NCBI RefSeq assembly: GCF_036323735.1
Contig: NC_086038.1
Span: forward strand, 23,716,501-23,780,500
Direction of reading: 5' to 3'
Length of the DNA: 64,000 bases
From: Rattus norvegicus
Lineage: Eukaryota; Chordata; Mammalia; Rodentia; Muridae
The notes beneath the pieces are model-generated. The model did not search any database. It worked only from the letters and a program-made list of their open reading frames with translations, and had not been told where the DNA came from. This document shows positions 1-10,865 of the stretch, piece after piece (position 1 is the first letter of the stretch; every line of letters begins with the position of its first letter). A program made the translations under genes and the position numbers.

Positions 1-90
1 TAAAGATGATAAGCTGAGTTCTAGCCATAGGACTCACATTATGAAGTGGTTCCCATAAATTGTCCCTTAATGTTTACTAGTGTGCCCTGG

Positions 91-139
<49 letters not shown>

Positions 140-240
140 CGAGAGAGAGAGAGAGAGACTGAGAGAGACAGAGAGACAAAGAGAGACAGACAGAGAGGAG
201 AGACAGAGAGAAAGAAAGGAGAGATACAGAAACACACACA
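91..240. repeat. (CA)n followed by GA-rich microsatellite
   Basis: A pure (AC)n run of about 44 bp (94-137) passes directly into a purine tract of GA, GACA and GAAA words up to about 220, then a short CA run. Open frames across it arise only because dinucleotide repeats lack stop codons. Confidence 0.97.
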
Positions 241-1520
241 CAACCAGATAAATAGAATGGACACATTTCAAGGACAAATCGCTAGTTTAAAGGTATCTAT
301 GCTAGAACTCTTTAAAGAATTTAAATGAAAACTAACAGGCAAATTAGTAAATATAACTTCCTAAAATGAGCCATGCATTTATGTAGAATATTTACTGATT
401 CATTTATATTTGCATCATTTACAAGTTGTTAATTGAACTCTAGCTCAAAAGAGACTAAAGTTGGCATTCCATAAAAATTTTATAATTTGGTTAAGTCCAA
501 AATCACAGATATTCCTACAGAATTCAAGATTGCAATTTTTTGACAAGCCATCATACTGATAGCTAAATTTTAAAAAAGATAAAATACTCAATTTACTTTA
601 AATATTTATTTATATTTAACAAGTTCTTAACTAACTTGGCATGCCTTCTTTTCTGAAGATTCTATTCCCAGGATCTTTGATTTTTTTAATTTAATTTAAT
701 TTTTTTTGAGAAGACGCCTTTCCTAAAGTTCAAGAGTGGAATTTTGACCTTGGACTTTCCTGGTGGGTGATATACTTGTCTGGGTTCTTCTCATTTTCAT
801 TCTACACTTCAAATAAACAGTAAATTGTCAAATCTCCAATATCATGAACAAAAGTCATATCTCAGAAATGAATAATGTATGTAATTATCTTCAACCTGTG
901 TGTCAAGTACAAGGTTGAGGAGGATTTCAAGTTTGCTGTGATGAAAGACAGACAGCTGCTTATGATTCTCTTCAAAGTCACCTGCCTTATCACTTACGAA
1001 TAGAAGTATCCTTTCTCTTGTGACCTGGGATGCACTGAAGATTGGTGATTTGGAGAGGAAGCAGAAGGATGTATGAATGCAGGGCACCTAGAGACGAGCA
1101 CATGTCTATACGCATCCATGCTTGAACCAAAAGCAAGCAAGCCTTCTAAGCAAGCATGGGACTGTTTGCCCCTGGGCTCTGCACTCTTAGGATATCCAAT
1201 TGCTCCTCATGATATAGCCTTTAGGCTGAAGGCATGACTTCATCTGTCTGTATGTCCCCTTGTAATTTCATCTTCATTAACTTACTCGATCTGTTCGATC
1301 ACACTACACTCTCTGTTCTTGCTTGTCTATCAGCCGAATCTCGGTTTAGTCTTTAGCATTATCCTTTTGTCCCCAGACCATTTCTAACAAATGCATAGAA
1401 CTTTATGCATAGTTCAATAGATTTTGCTTTTCTCTTGGTGTAGAACTCTCATGATAGTTCATCTTGTCTTTTGTTATTATTTTGAGTATTGGTGGTATAT
1501 ATACAAACTTATATGTATAT
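241..1520. other. Unique AT-rich intron, nothing recognised
   Basis: No repeat family, splice-flanked frame or RNA gene was recognised. There are short T-rich runs near 685-705. The minus-strand frame at 842-1087 shows no recognisable domain. Confidence 0.5.
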
Positions 1521-1524
1521 GTGC

Positions 1525-1786
1525 AGGTGATTTTGGGTAGAAGACAAGGTCAAGGCTGGGTGTCTTTTGTGATGGTCAGCCACCTCATTTTTAGGAACAG
1601 TTTCTCTCTTGGAACCTGAAGCTCATCAGTTCACATTGTGTGACAGGCAATGAGCTCTAGACACTGGCAACCTCCATAACACCAGCACCCAGATTCCAGA
1701 CATTCACCGCTTTACATGAGTATTGGGGATCCAAATCAGATCTCCAACTTTTCTTGCTAGGCACTTTGCTGCTTAAGTCATCTCCT
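1525..1786 (-). mobile_element. Antisense old rodent SINE (B4/RSINE-like)
   Basis: Diverged sequence whose right part (about 1715-1786: short spacer, ATTGGGGATCCAAATCAGATC, then GCACTTTGCTGCTTAAGTCATCTC) reads as the complement of a tRNA-derived SINE head, with the antisense A- and B-box regions in order. The left part resembles the antisense B1-like half seen in fused rodent SINEs. No TSD was found and the boundaries are soft. Confidence 0.4.
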
Positions 1787-2554
1787 CAAACTCTTATATT
1801 TCTTTATTTGGACACTTCATAGGCTAGATTTAAAAAAATCTTTAGTACTTAGAAAAAGCTTATCATAAATCAGATAATCAATAAATATTTTCAGAAAGTC
1901 TTATGCTGACTACTTATTACCCATGCTTGCCTAAAACCTTAACCCAGTAAAACAGTATGTAGTAAATTTTTCAAGAGCTTGTGGAATCACCTTTCATTTA
2001 TACAACCACAGAGGATATCAGTCATGAGTTTTCAATTATAAATGCTTTTGGAGACTGTGCAAAGCTTTTAAGCTTGGTACTTAGCTTGCTATTACACATA
2101 TCTCATGACTTTCAAGTGACAAACATACCATTTCAAATAGGACCTTCATTTGAACTTATATTAGTATTTTATGTTACATTTTTTAATAATGGAAAGGATG
2201 GACGGGAAGTATATTCCTCTCAAGATGTGCAGATAACAGAGAGGCTGAGCAGAGTCCATCTACAACTGTTACAAAAATGCTCCACTTTTAAATACCAGCA
2301 CATGCACGAGCTGATAACCTGATGCCAGCAGGAAAGAGATACAGCATCACAGTTGCTTCCTGAGGCCATTTTCTCTCCCACCACCTCACTTATGCAAGGA
2401 GAAGATAGACTGAGGAGACATTAGCATTTGGAGTTTATACCAAAGATGAATTTCTAACATCTTGTACCCTAAAAGAAAAGTTTTGCATGAACAGTGAAAT
2501 CTAAATAAGGCTGTTCCATGCCGTTTGCTTTTTGGCTTTGTTTGTTGGTTTTGT
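1787..2554. other. Unique intron, nothing recognised
   Basis: A 113-codon open frame on the plus strand (1981-2322) falls here. It has no recognisable domain, no splice context and ordinary AT-rich composition, so I treat it as chance. Confidence 0.45.
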
Positions 2555-2975
2555 TTTTATTAATTTATTCTCTCATCTATTACCTCCTAACCATGGTGCT
2601 ACCTCCCTCTTCTCCTATCAGCACCCCCTCCTTTTTCCCCATCCACTCCTCCTCCATTTTCCTTCAGAAAAGGGCAGGCCTCCCAGGGATATCATACAAA
2701 CATGGCATATCAACTTGCTATATCATTAGGCATTTCCCTCACATTAAGAATGGGTACACAGAGGATCCCCAAAGCAGACAAAAGCATAAAAAATAGCTCT
2801 GCATCCTCCGTTAGAGATCTCACAGAAACACCAGCTTATGCAAGCATAATGTATATACGGAGGGCCTATGCCACATCCATGTAAGCTCTCTGTGTGTTGG
2901 CTTAGTCTCAGTGAGCCCCTATGAGTCCAGATTAGTTGATATCTCATAGGTAAGGCCTTGGAAAAGCACTATTTT
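2555..2975 (-). mobile_element. Old L1 (Lx-type) 3' UTR fragment, antisense
   Basis: A CT-rich stretch (2605-2665) is followed by text matching the complement of the old rodent L1 3' UTR. Examples are the words around 2645-2690 (AGAAAAGGGCAGGCCTCCCA) and 2855-2945 (GGAGGGCCTATG through GTGAGCCCCTATGAGTCCAG). The related sense-strand copy at 58950-59396 belongs to the same broad group. It is heavily diverged and has no coding capacity. Confidence 0.55.
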
Positions 2976-3621
2976 TGATAATGCAAACAGTGCCAATATT
3001 GAGAGAGCAAACATGGGCTTTCAGAGATGAGCAGTACATTTGGGAAATTCACTAAGCAGACATTAAAATGATAAACTAACATAATCACTAGCCTGAGCCT
3101 AGATACGACAATGTTTATAAGTGTTGATTGGAGATAAATCAGTGGCACAGATAGCAGGAGGCATGGTCCTCTCTGATGGCATCCCCTATGACCTTGTATC
3201 CCAGCCTGATGTCTGTTTACAGGCTGCCATTGCTCAACCACAACCACAGACCCAGTCACAGCACTGAAAGCATCAGCTTTTCTGCGCCAGAGAAGTTCAT
3301 TAGATGGTGGCAAGTTTGTGGCTTTGGAGGCTTTGGTTGTTAACAGTGAATAACTGGTTGATGCTTCTGTAAGAGTGTCTCTTGGTTAGAAATGGAAACA
3401 ATTGCCACTTGTATCCCGTTGCATGGTCTGGTTTTATTTGTTCTCTGTTAGGAGCAGCACATGGATGCCAAAGTGAATGTGCAAGCATCCTAACTTTGGT
3501 TAGGATACAGGTTAAGGAGGACAAGGTCATAGACAGCATCATACAGCCGATTAAATTGCCAAAGGAAAGTCTTACTTCTAAGGTACAGAGAAGCTCACAA
3601 AACATTAGAGTGGACACAATC
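2976..3621. other. Intron, nothing recognised
   Basis: The minus-strand frames at 2969-3313 and 3300-3617 and the plus-strand frame at 3382-3723 overlap one another and match nothing I know. The segment may be an unrecognised old repeat. Confidence 0.4.
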
Positions 3622-3668
3622 CACCTACCTACTTATCCACCTACCTACATACCTACCTACCTACCCAC
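3622..3668. repeat. (CCTA)n tetranucleotide microsatellite
   Basis: Imperfect CCTA/CTAC repeats with interruptions (TTATCC, CATA). Confidence 0.9.
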
Positions 3669-3796
3669 TCATCCTAGTCTGAAAGAGAAAAATGTTACAA
3701 TAACAATTATATATGTTATCTAAATAATGTTATATGCTTTCCCCACAAATGTTATCTAAACCTGAATACTGATTAAAAAAGAGAAGTTAAGAAAAT

Positions 3797-3803
3797 GTAT
3801 CCA
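3797..3803 (+). repeat. Target-site duplication, left copy (L1 at 3804)
   Basis: GTATCCA abuts the point where homology to the rat L1 3' region begins. The same seven bases follow the A-rich tail at 4342-4348. Allowing one mismatch, the match extends left into the A-rich flank. Confidence 0.7.
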
Positions 3804-4341
3804 GAAGCAAAGAAGTGCAGACTGACAGGAACGGGATGTAGATCTCTCCTGAGAGACACAGCCAGAATACAGCAAATACATAGGTGATTGCCAGCAGCAA
3901 ACCACTGAACTGAGAACGGGACCCCCGTTGAAGGAATCAGAGAAAGGACTGAAAGAGCTTGAAGGGGCTTTAGACCCCATATGAACAACAATGCCAACCG
4001 ACCAGAGCTTCCAGGGAATAAGCCACTACCCAAAGACTATACATGGACTGACCCTGGGCTCCAACCTCATAGGTAGCAATGAATAGCCTAGTAAGGGCAC
4101 CAGTGGAAAGGGAAGCCCTGGGTTCTGCCAAGGCTGGACCCCCAGTGAACGGGATTCTTGTGGGGAGGGCGGTAATGGGGAGAGGATTGGGAGGGGAACA
4201 CCCATATAGAATGGGAGGGGGAGGGGTTAGGGGGATGTTGGCATGGAAACCAGGAAAGGCAATAACATTTGAAATGTAAATAAGAAATACCCAATTTAAT
4301 AAATATGGAAAAAAATTTAAAAAGTAAAAAAGAAAAAAAAA
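3804..4341 (+). mobile_element. 5'-truncated rat L1, 3' UTR and A-rich tail
   Basis: The segment aligns by eye along its length with the complement of the young L1 tail at 62145-62640. Shared landmarks are GAAGCAAAGAAGTGCAG at the start, AGAGCTTGAAGGGGCT, CATGGACTGACCCTGG, the G-rich tract near 4195-4240 and the terminal AATGTAAATAAGAAATACCC. An A-rich tail with an AATAAA signal near 4299 follows. No ORF2 is included. The 7-bp duplication on both sides supports ordinary target-primed insertion with 5' truncation. It lies antisense to Ctnna3. Confidence 0.92.
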
Positions 4342-4348
4342 GTATCCA
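4342..4348 (+). repeat. Target-site duplication, right copy (L1 at 3804)
   Basis: GTATCCA directly after the A-rich tail, pairing with 3797-3803. Confidence 0.7.
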
Positions 4349-4645
4349 TGATGGTTTGAATAAAATGGCCTCCATAAGCCCATAAGGAGCGGCACTATTA
4401 GGACTTGTTTGAGTTGGTGTGTCCCTGAGCCAGGCTGGCTTAGTAACTCTCAGTCTTTTCCTGCTGTCTATGGATCAAGATGTGAAATGCTCAGCAACTC
4501 TCTAGCACCATGTCTGCCTACAGGCTCCTGCCATGATGATAATGGACTAAACCTCTGAAACTGTAAGCCAGCCTAACAAATCTCTTCCTTTAATAAGAGT
4601 TGCTGTGGTCATAGTGTCTCTTCTCAGCAATTCAACTCTAAATGT
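4349..4645 (+). mobile_element. MaLR-like solo LTR (family not certain)
   Basis: Begins ATGGTTTGAATAAAATGGCC. It carries the recurrent words CACCATGTCTGCCT (about 4507), AATGGACTAAACCTCTGAAACTGTAAGC (from about 4542) and GAGTTGCTGTGGTCATAGTGTCTCTT near the end. The copies at 10866-11231 and 26216-26557 have the same order. The layout (ATG-rich centre, spliced-looking tail, GTCATGGTGTCTC terminus) resembles ERVL-MaLR LTRs. The L1 above inserted at or beside its left edge. Confidence 0.6.
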
Positions 4646-5037
4646 CTCGTGGCATTCAGTAGTAGGTTTCGGAATCACATCTGTACTTTCCACATCTTTG
4701 CTTTATCAACCTCTAGCAAAGGAATAATTCACACAACCTGAACATCAGTATTCAACTTGTATCAGGCAGAAACTCTCTTTTCCAAGGCTATAATTATGTA
4801 CAATGCAGTTCATTTTCCAAACCTCAGATTTGGAGGAGAAATCATAGGAATGAAATATACTCATCTTCTCAACAGGGACTTCACTGCCTAACCATTGCCA
4901 GTCGGAAAGCTTCTTATTCACAGAACAATCATGGTTTCTAAAATGGGTCTATATAGCAGAAGAGAGATTTGATGAAAAACACAAACATTTTACTTGACTA
5001 GATCAAGAACACAAACACTGGGGAACTGGCAATTGTG
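4646..5037. other. Intron, nothing recognised
   Basis: Unremarkable sequence between the LTR and the CA-rich tract. Confidence 0.5.
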
Positions 5038-5275
5038 ACCAACACACACACATACATACACACACACATACATACACACACACATGCACGCACGCACGCA
5101 CGCACAATGAACAACATTGACTAACATACACAGAGTCACATGCACACAGACACACTGTAAAGTTCTGATTAACACACATACACGCATATGTGCACATACA
5201 GTAGATAGTTGTGATCAACACATACACACACACATATATATACATACTTATAAATATAATATGCATATATTGCAA
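5038..5275. repeat. CA/CATA/CACG compound microsatellite
   Basis: (CA)n with CATA interruptions at 5041-5085, then (CACG)n at about 5087-5105. Less regular CA/TA repeats continue to 5275. The CACG block is alternating purine-pyrimidine and could adopt Z-DNA. Confidence 0.9.
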
Positions 5276-5968
5276 ACATAAGACACTAAATGTAAAATTC
5301 AAAACATGGATTCAATTCCCTGATATTAGCTGGCTTTATATCCTTTCCTCATATATCCTCTTCCAAAATTTGCACTTCACATGTTTTCATACTTCAGGAT
5401 TGTTAAGATTAAATAGCGTAAAATTTAACTTTGCTCATTTTGATTTCTAACATAGTCCCAGGGTCTTTCTTTATTTGTGTCTCAGGTAAAGAGACTCTCA
5501 TTCACCTTCTGTGTGAGGAAATAAACACAGAAGTCTGGCACCACAGGCCAACCTGCATCTCACTTACTTACATGTCCCTAACACACTTTCTGTATCAGCT
5601 TCCACTTTGATAAAAATATTTGATCAATATTTCCACCCGGCTGAGCCTTTCTAGTTAACCTCAGTTGGTTTCTAAGAAACGGGGACTGAGAGACGAGCAT
5701 TCAAAAATCCTACCAAACATTTCCTCCCATTCTGGTCTGGAACTGGTCTCATCATTAAGGCTACTCTTTGCTGTGCCAAAATCATTTGTTCTGAGGAAGT
5801 CCCACTCATCTATTTTGATCTTACTTCCTATGTCTTGAGTCTTCGCCACAAAGCTCTTTTCCATCCTGGACTGTACATTTTAAAAGGGTTAACAGCAAAT
5901 GAATGCAAGGAACAAAGCAGCCCCAATACCAAACAACACAGTCCTCTTCCTTATGGATTAAATACATC
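5276..5968. other. Intron, nothing recognised
   Basis: No family or exon recognised. Short frames on both strands lack domains. Confidence 0.5.
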
Positions 5969-6034
5969 ATGTATGTATGTATGTATGTATGTATGTATGT
6001 ATGTATGTATGTATGCATGCATGCATGCATGCAT
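5969..6034. repeat. (GTAT)n then (GCAT)n microsatellite
   Basis: About 11 GTAT units (5970-6014) switch abruptly to five GCAT units (6015-6034). One transition (T to C) spread through adjacent units would explain the boundary. Confidence 0.97.
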
Positions 6035-6442
6035 CTGTGTGCGTGCATCTGCACATGAATGTGGATGTGCATGCTATGCCAACACAAGGCAGAACCAGCT
6101 CTCTTAGGGGCAGAGCAGGGATTTCCACATGACAGCAGAGATTTACACGCCTGTCCTCATAATTAAATTGCAAGAGTTATTAACTGCGGAGCCTTCTCTC
6201 CTGCCTCCATTTTTATTAAGCTCAGTTTTGGCTTAATATCTACACTGAAGCAGATTGAATAAAAGTTAAAATTAAACATGTGTATTCAAATATACACGTT
6301 TAAAACCACTGAAATTAGTCTTAACTGTGGCTCCAATTTATAAGGGTTTAGCAAGAAAACAACTTCAATGCAATCCCTAGGTTGGTGATTGTTCTACCTT
6401 CCAGGGTTGTTTGATATTTGACAAATCTTATTCTCAATTTCA

Positions 6443-6539
6443 TATCTATCTATCTATCTGTCTATGTAGTATGTATGTATGTATGTATGTATGTATCCAT
6501 CGACCTACCTATCTATCCTTCTATTTGTCTGTCTATCTC

Positions 6540-6599
<60 letters not shown>

Positions 6600-6613
6600 C
6601 TTATCTATCTATT
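6443..6613. repeat. (TATC)n/(TATG)n/(TGTC)n compound microsatellite
   Basis: Blocks in order: ATCT, TATG (6475-6495), mixed CTAT/GTCT, then a pure (TATC)n run of about 15 units (6552-6611). The long pure run is likely polymorphic. Confidence 0.97.
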
Positions 6614-6690
6614 TTTGAGATATGCATGGAACTCACAACCATCCACTTGCTGGGATTACTGGATTATGTGATTATGCCTGGCAGGATTTC
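6614..6690 (-). mobile_element. Possible antisense B1 remnant
   Basis: The words TTTTTGAGATATGCATGGAACTCACA and CTTGCTGGGATTACTGG...ATGCCTGGC look like the two ends of an antisense B1 with the middle missing. Too short and diverged for certainty. Confidence 0.3.
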
Positions 6691-7452
6691 TAAATTTTCA
6701 AATTAGAGAATCCCAATTATATTTAATAATCTCATGAGCATATATTAGATACATTGGAGGATCAACATTGATAGTTTTTAGTAATTGTTTTCAGGGATGT
6801 TAGCAAATCAATACTTGCAATTTATATCTATTTGGGTGAGTCGTCGCTCTGAGCACTAGCAGTGGCATCCAGCAACAATGACAGTGATGAAATAATTAAA
6901 TATTTGCCTTTTCCTCATTTGCTCCTGGAATTTCTCATGGAACGAGGTCCAAGAGGATATCATACCAGGAATATACATTCTTTGTATTATTCTCATTTCG
7001 TTGATGTTTTCACCTCACTACATTCTCCTCACAATGGACATTGTTAAGTAAATATTCATGGCATGGAGACAAGTAATCATTGTACTTTTAAAATCAAGAA
7101 TAATGTGCCCCTTGTTCAATTTTACACCTACTCATGGGTCAGAACAAAGGAAAGATCAGTTTATGATCACACACACAGAGAGACTTATAGTAAAATGAGT
7201 GAATTGTGTTTACAAAAATCTTCCTTACTCTCCTAGTAATCTTTCTCCTTGACAGAAAACTAAAAGCTAAATATTCCCCTTTCACTGAAATCAAAAATAC
7301 ATTCTTGGTTTGCCACTTTCTGTTAAAAAGGCCAATGACTTAAAAGAATTTGAGTTTCCTCTGATTTTCCCTCCTCTTTCATGTCCAGGGACACAGGGGC
7401 AACACTGTCTCCATGAATAATCCAAAAAATGTTTAGGATAATTCATGGGGCA
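6691..7452. other. Unique AT-rich intron, nothing recognised
   Basis: No repeat or exon recognised. Confidence 0.5.
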
Positions 7453-7673
7453 CTTTTTCTGAGAACCTTCCTAATGCTGTGACCCTGTAGTATAGTTCCT
7501 CATATTATGCTGACCCCCAACTATAAAATTATTTTATTGCTACTTCATAACTGTAATTTTTCTATTGTTTGAATCACAGTGTAAGTATCCGATATGCAGG
7601 ACATCTAACACGTGACCTGCATGAGGGTCATTTGACCACAAAGGGGTCACATCTCACAGGTTGAGAACCACCA
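7453..7673 (+). mobile_element. URR1-type hAT-Charlie MITE
   Basis: Diagnostic internal words in order: ACCTTCCTAATGCTGTGACC, CATATTATGCTGACCCCCAAC, ATAAAATTATTTTATTGCTACTTC, CCGATATGCAGGACATC, AAAGGGGTCAC and the right terminal inverted repeat GGTTGAGAACCAC (7659-7671). The left terminus (TTCTGAGAACCTTCC) is degraded but in the correct place. Non-autonomous and non-coding. I could not see an 8-bp hAT target duplication. Confidence 0.88.
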
Positions 7674-8417
7674 TCCTAGAAGACCAACAATAGCCTCCAT
7701 GACGAAGACAACCCCTGAGGTGATTGCTGACAACAAAAAGTAAAACTAAGCCAAGGCCAATTCTCAGCCTGTGTTGCTAAAGGACTACAAAAATAATTTC
7801 CCTGTAAGGTGCTTTGGGGAAATAAAAAATCATTCACAGAACAATAACGAGATCCCCAAACTTAATGTTAGTTTCAGAGGGAAAAAAAAGGAAGGACGAG
7901 AGGTCCTGAGGTATAGAGGTTGTATTGCCCACTATTAGATTTAAATAAAAAATATGCATATTTCCCCAATAGTTTACAGGATCATAGAGTAACCTACTAC
8001 CTATAAAATTAAAGGCCTTTGTGAAATGCTTGCCATTCCTTTTTTTCACAGTCAATTTGTCCATTCATATATCTGTTCAATAAATGGACATTATCTAGTG
8101 CAGCATTTTCGGCCCCAGGCAACAGTTTGAAAGTGAACCAAAATAGCCATCTTCTCTTCTCTAGACATGAGACACCGTTCGAGCAAGTGCTACCACAATA
8201 AATGCTTAACTATCTAAACTGTTAACACGCACATATTAACAGCATCGGCACATCGCAAGCTGCCGTTCATGAGGAGTTTGCTTTACAAGTGCTCTGGGTT
8301 GTGAGACTGTGATGTAGCTTTAGTTTATAGACAGCACAGTCTTAGCACAGTCAGGAGCTGCGTCTGAGATAGAACACTTGGAAGAGTGATATCAACCGTG
8401 GCAGGCATTTTCCATAA

Positions 8418-8418
<1 letters not shown>
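7674..8418. other. Intron, nothing recognised
   Basis: AT-rich and non-repetitive by eye. No splice-flanked frame. Confidence 0.5.
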
Positions 8419-8452
<34 letters not shown>

Positions 8453-8515
8453 GCACACACATACACACATACATATACATATACATATATATACATGTGT
8501 GTATGCATGTGTATA
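8419..8515. repeat. (CA)n with CACG and CATA tail
   Basis: Pure (CA) at 8420-8448, then CGCACG and CATACA/ATAT variants to about 8510. Confidence 0.95.
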
Positions 8516-10047
8516 TTTCACTTCTTAGACTTGACATGTTATAATCTATGCATCTACGCTGAGTTCAAGTGTTTCCCCCTCACCAACACAATAGCTCATT
8601 TCTGCATGCAATAACGGGTAACTGGCTTTTTGTAAGCCCGGACTCTGAGCCATGAATGGCTGCAGGTGCATCACAATGATGGTGTTTGTGTAGCAAGTAG
8701 GAATGTTTCACTGCAACCTTAAAGATTGTAAGCCTTACAACTCATCCTTGCCACATGTGTGTGTTTGCATGATGCTTTGGAACCCCTGCCAGCTTCTGTG
8801 ATACTGTGTGGAGTCACTTAATACACAGGCTTGAAAGGGATGATCTCTGGCTTCGGAGCCTGATGTATTAAACGTCGTAATACTTAATACTCAATACAGT
8901 GCCAGATACTGTACCTTCACTCCCGACACACTTTTATTTTGCTATGTATGCTTTTGTATGTTGCACAGAAACATGCGCTGGGAATCATGAAACTGCACTC
9001 AGGTCTTGCTTTTGCCTTCTTTCCAGTAACACGTTTGTGTACTTAGGGGCTAACTCCATTCAAAGCTGCCTAGATTCAATCCCTGCTTCTAGTTTGTTCT
9101 GTCTCTTGGACCATGTGGCTATGAACATGTTTTCCTCTTGCCCCAATGTCCTCCTGTGTAGAATAATAAAAGCACACACCTCGCTGGATGTACTTAAATA
9201 AACTAAGAACTTTGAGCCCAGTCTGAAGTGTAATAATTAACAAATAGCCACTTATTTTTACCTTCTGTAGAGCTGGTCACGATAAGGAGATGAGAGGGTT
9301 GTGAGTGTGACCTCAGAGTCCTCCATCTCTATCCAGCATGCTTGTATTAAAGGTGAATAGGAAACGACATTTGCAAATGGAGGAAGTGCTAAACTGTTCC
9401 TCCAAAGGGCTGCATGTAATATGCACCAGACGGAGAAGCACTGTGTGGTTCCCAGCATACTCACTCCCTGCTCAGCTCCCATCAAACTCATTTATTCTAA
9501 CAGAAGCATCATAGCATATAAGGCAAACAAGGCACTTCACTGCTGCCTATCTGTGGCCCCGGGGCATTCTTATTCATGGCCTCTCATTCAGGTCTTCATA
9601 ATTTTTACTAGCCATCGTAGGGGAAGCAGTAATTCAATGAGCTCATTCATAGAAAACAACATGTTTATCGGGATAACCTGCCATGCTGTCCTCTATCCCT
9701 TGTGTCTCATTTGCATATTCTCACTGAAATTTATTTTCAGCATTTGACGGTTTTACATCATTTATAAAATTCTTATTTGTGTACTGTGAGGATCCCAGAG
9801 AACTCTTTTAATAGCCACTTACTTTACTTTCCTGTGGCCTGCATATTACTCAGTTGAATGAGAAAGGATCACTTTTAGCCAAGAAAAGCTCGGGGAACAA
9901 AAGTAGCGCATCCGCACCCCCCAAATCATCCATGCTGGCTCAAGAATGCCACTGGATCTCATACCTGCCCCTCAAAAACCCTCGTTCATCCTGAGCATTG
10001 AAAACTGCATTTTAAAAACAATTTTACTGTTTAAAATCACCCTCTCA
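8516..10047. other. Unique intron, nothing recognised
   Basis: The longest plus-strand frames (8899-9201, 9421-9747) have no recognisable domain and no splice context. An ATTTGCAT octamer occurs at 9709-9716, a chance-level event on its own. Confidence 0.45.
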
Positions 10048-10207
10048 GAGGCTGTGACATGGCTCAGTTGGTAAAGGCATTTTGCCACCAAGCCTGGTGA
10101 CTTGACTTCTATTCCTGGAGCCCAGCTCTCACAGAAGTAGAGAATCCTGAAATTTGTCTTCAGACCTTCACGCACATGAATGCACAGTGCTGTGCTTTAT
10201 AAAAAGT
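10048..10207 (+). mobile_element. B3 (B2-superfamily) SINE, diverged
   Basis: GGCTGTGACATGGCTCAGTTGGTAAAGGC is a degraded tRNA-derived head with an A-box-like GGCTCAGTTGG. GACTTGACTTCTATTCC sits at the B-box position. The body word TTTGTCTTCAGACCTTCACGCAC is typical of B3 3' regions. Confidence 0.65.
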
Positions 10208-10260
10208 AAAGGTCAGAGATGGAATATGCTTGGTGGATGTGTAGGCAAGTGTGGGGAGAA

Positions 10261-10271
10261 GAGGCAGAGAA

Positions 10272-10314
<43 letters not shown>

Positions 10315-10339
10315 GAGAGAGAGAGAGAGAGAGAGAGAA
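10261..10339. repeat. (GA)n microsatellite
   Basis: Two long GA blocks separated by AAGGGA. A homopurine tract of about 80 bp. Confidence 0.97.
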
Positions 10340-10360
10340 CAGGGATGACAATGGAGGGGT

Positions 10361-10377
10361 AAGAGGTAAAAAGACAG
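10361..10377 (+). repeat. Target-site duplication, left copy (ID at 10378)
   Basis: AAGAGGTAAAAAGACAG, identical over 17 bp to 10472-10488. Confidence 0.95.
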
Positions 10378-10471
10378 GGGTTGGGATTTAGCTCAGTGGT
10401 AGAGCACTTGCCTAGCAAGCGCAAGGCCCTGGGTTCGGTCCCCAGCTCCGAAAAAAAAAGAAAAGAAAAAA
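10378..10471 (+). mobile_element. ID element (rat SINE), full length
   Basis: A complete 73-bp body runs from GGGGTTGGGATTTAGCTC to CCCCAGCTCCG. It has an intact A box (TAGCTCAGTGG) and B box (GGTTCGGTCC), both inherited from the tRNA-Ala/BC1 lineage, then an A-rich tail with two G interruptions. One G is missing from the usual GGGGTTGGGG start. The perfect 17-bp duplication on both sides indicates a recent insertion. It is antisense to Ctnna3. Confidence 0.98.
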
Positions 10472-10488
10472 AAGAGGTAAAAAGACAG
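10472..10488 (+). repeat. Target-site duplication, right copy (ID at 10378)
   Basis: AAGAGGTAAAAAGACAG, following the A tail. Confidence 0.95.
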
Positions 10489-10570
10489 AGCAAGAGTAAG
10501 AAGGGAAGAGAGTGAGGAGGGTCACTTTGGGGCAGAACCTAGACTAAATGCCAGCACATGCACACATGTG

Positions 10571-10574
10571 AGCG

Positions 10575-10625
<51 letters not shown>
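10571..10625. repeat. (GC)n-(CA)n Z-DNA-prone microsatellite
   Basis: An alternating GCGCGCGCGCGC block (10572-10582) passes into (CA)n of about 43 bp. It is followed by AATAAATATTTT, so it may be the tail of an old B3 element. Confidence 0.95.
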
Positions 10626-10627
<2 letters not shown>

Positions 10628-10865
10628 ATAAATATTTTAGAAACTAAATAAAGTGTAATCAGGATCCTTGCCTTGAAATTTTGAGATCACTCTAGAGTCC
10701 ATAGGGAGAAGTATTATGATCAATAAGAAACGTTCACAGAATTAAAATTCAGTGCATCTGAAATCGCACCAAGAAAAGTCCTAACATTTAGAAAAGAATA
10801 TTATGGTTCAAAATACAAAACAAATAAAAAAATCACTATTTTATTTCACAATCTTAGACCTTGCA

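Noticed and set aside
80..328. Open frames across the CA/GA tract, on both strands
   Set aside because: Dinucleotide repeats contain no stops. The peptides are simple repeats with no start context.
1981..2322. 113-codon plus-strand frame as a host gene
   Set aside because: No domain, no splice sites and ordinary AT-rich composition.
3756..4395. Several overlapping frames of 66-141 codons
   Set aside because: They are shadows within the L1 3' UTR and the adjacent LTR, neither of which codes.
10378..10450. tRNA gene, or the BC1 RNA gene
   Set aside because: The A and B boxes are tRNA-like. But the body is an ID SINE with an A tail and a target duplication, it does not fold as a full tRNA, and the BC1-specific 3' unique region is absent.
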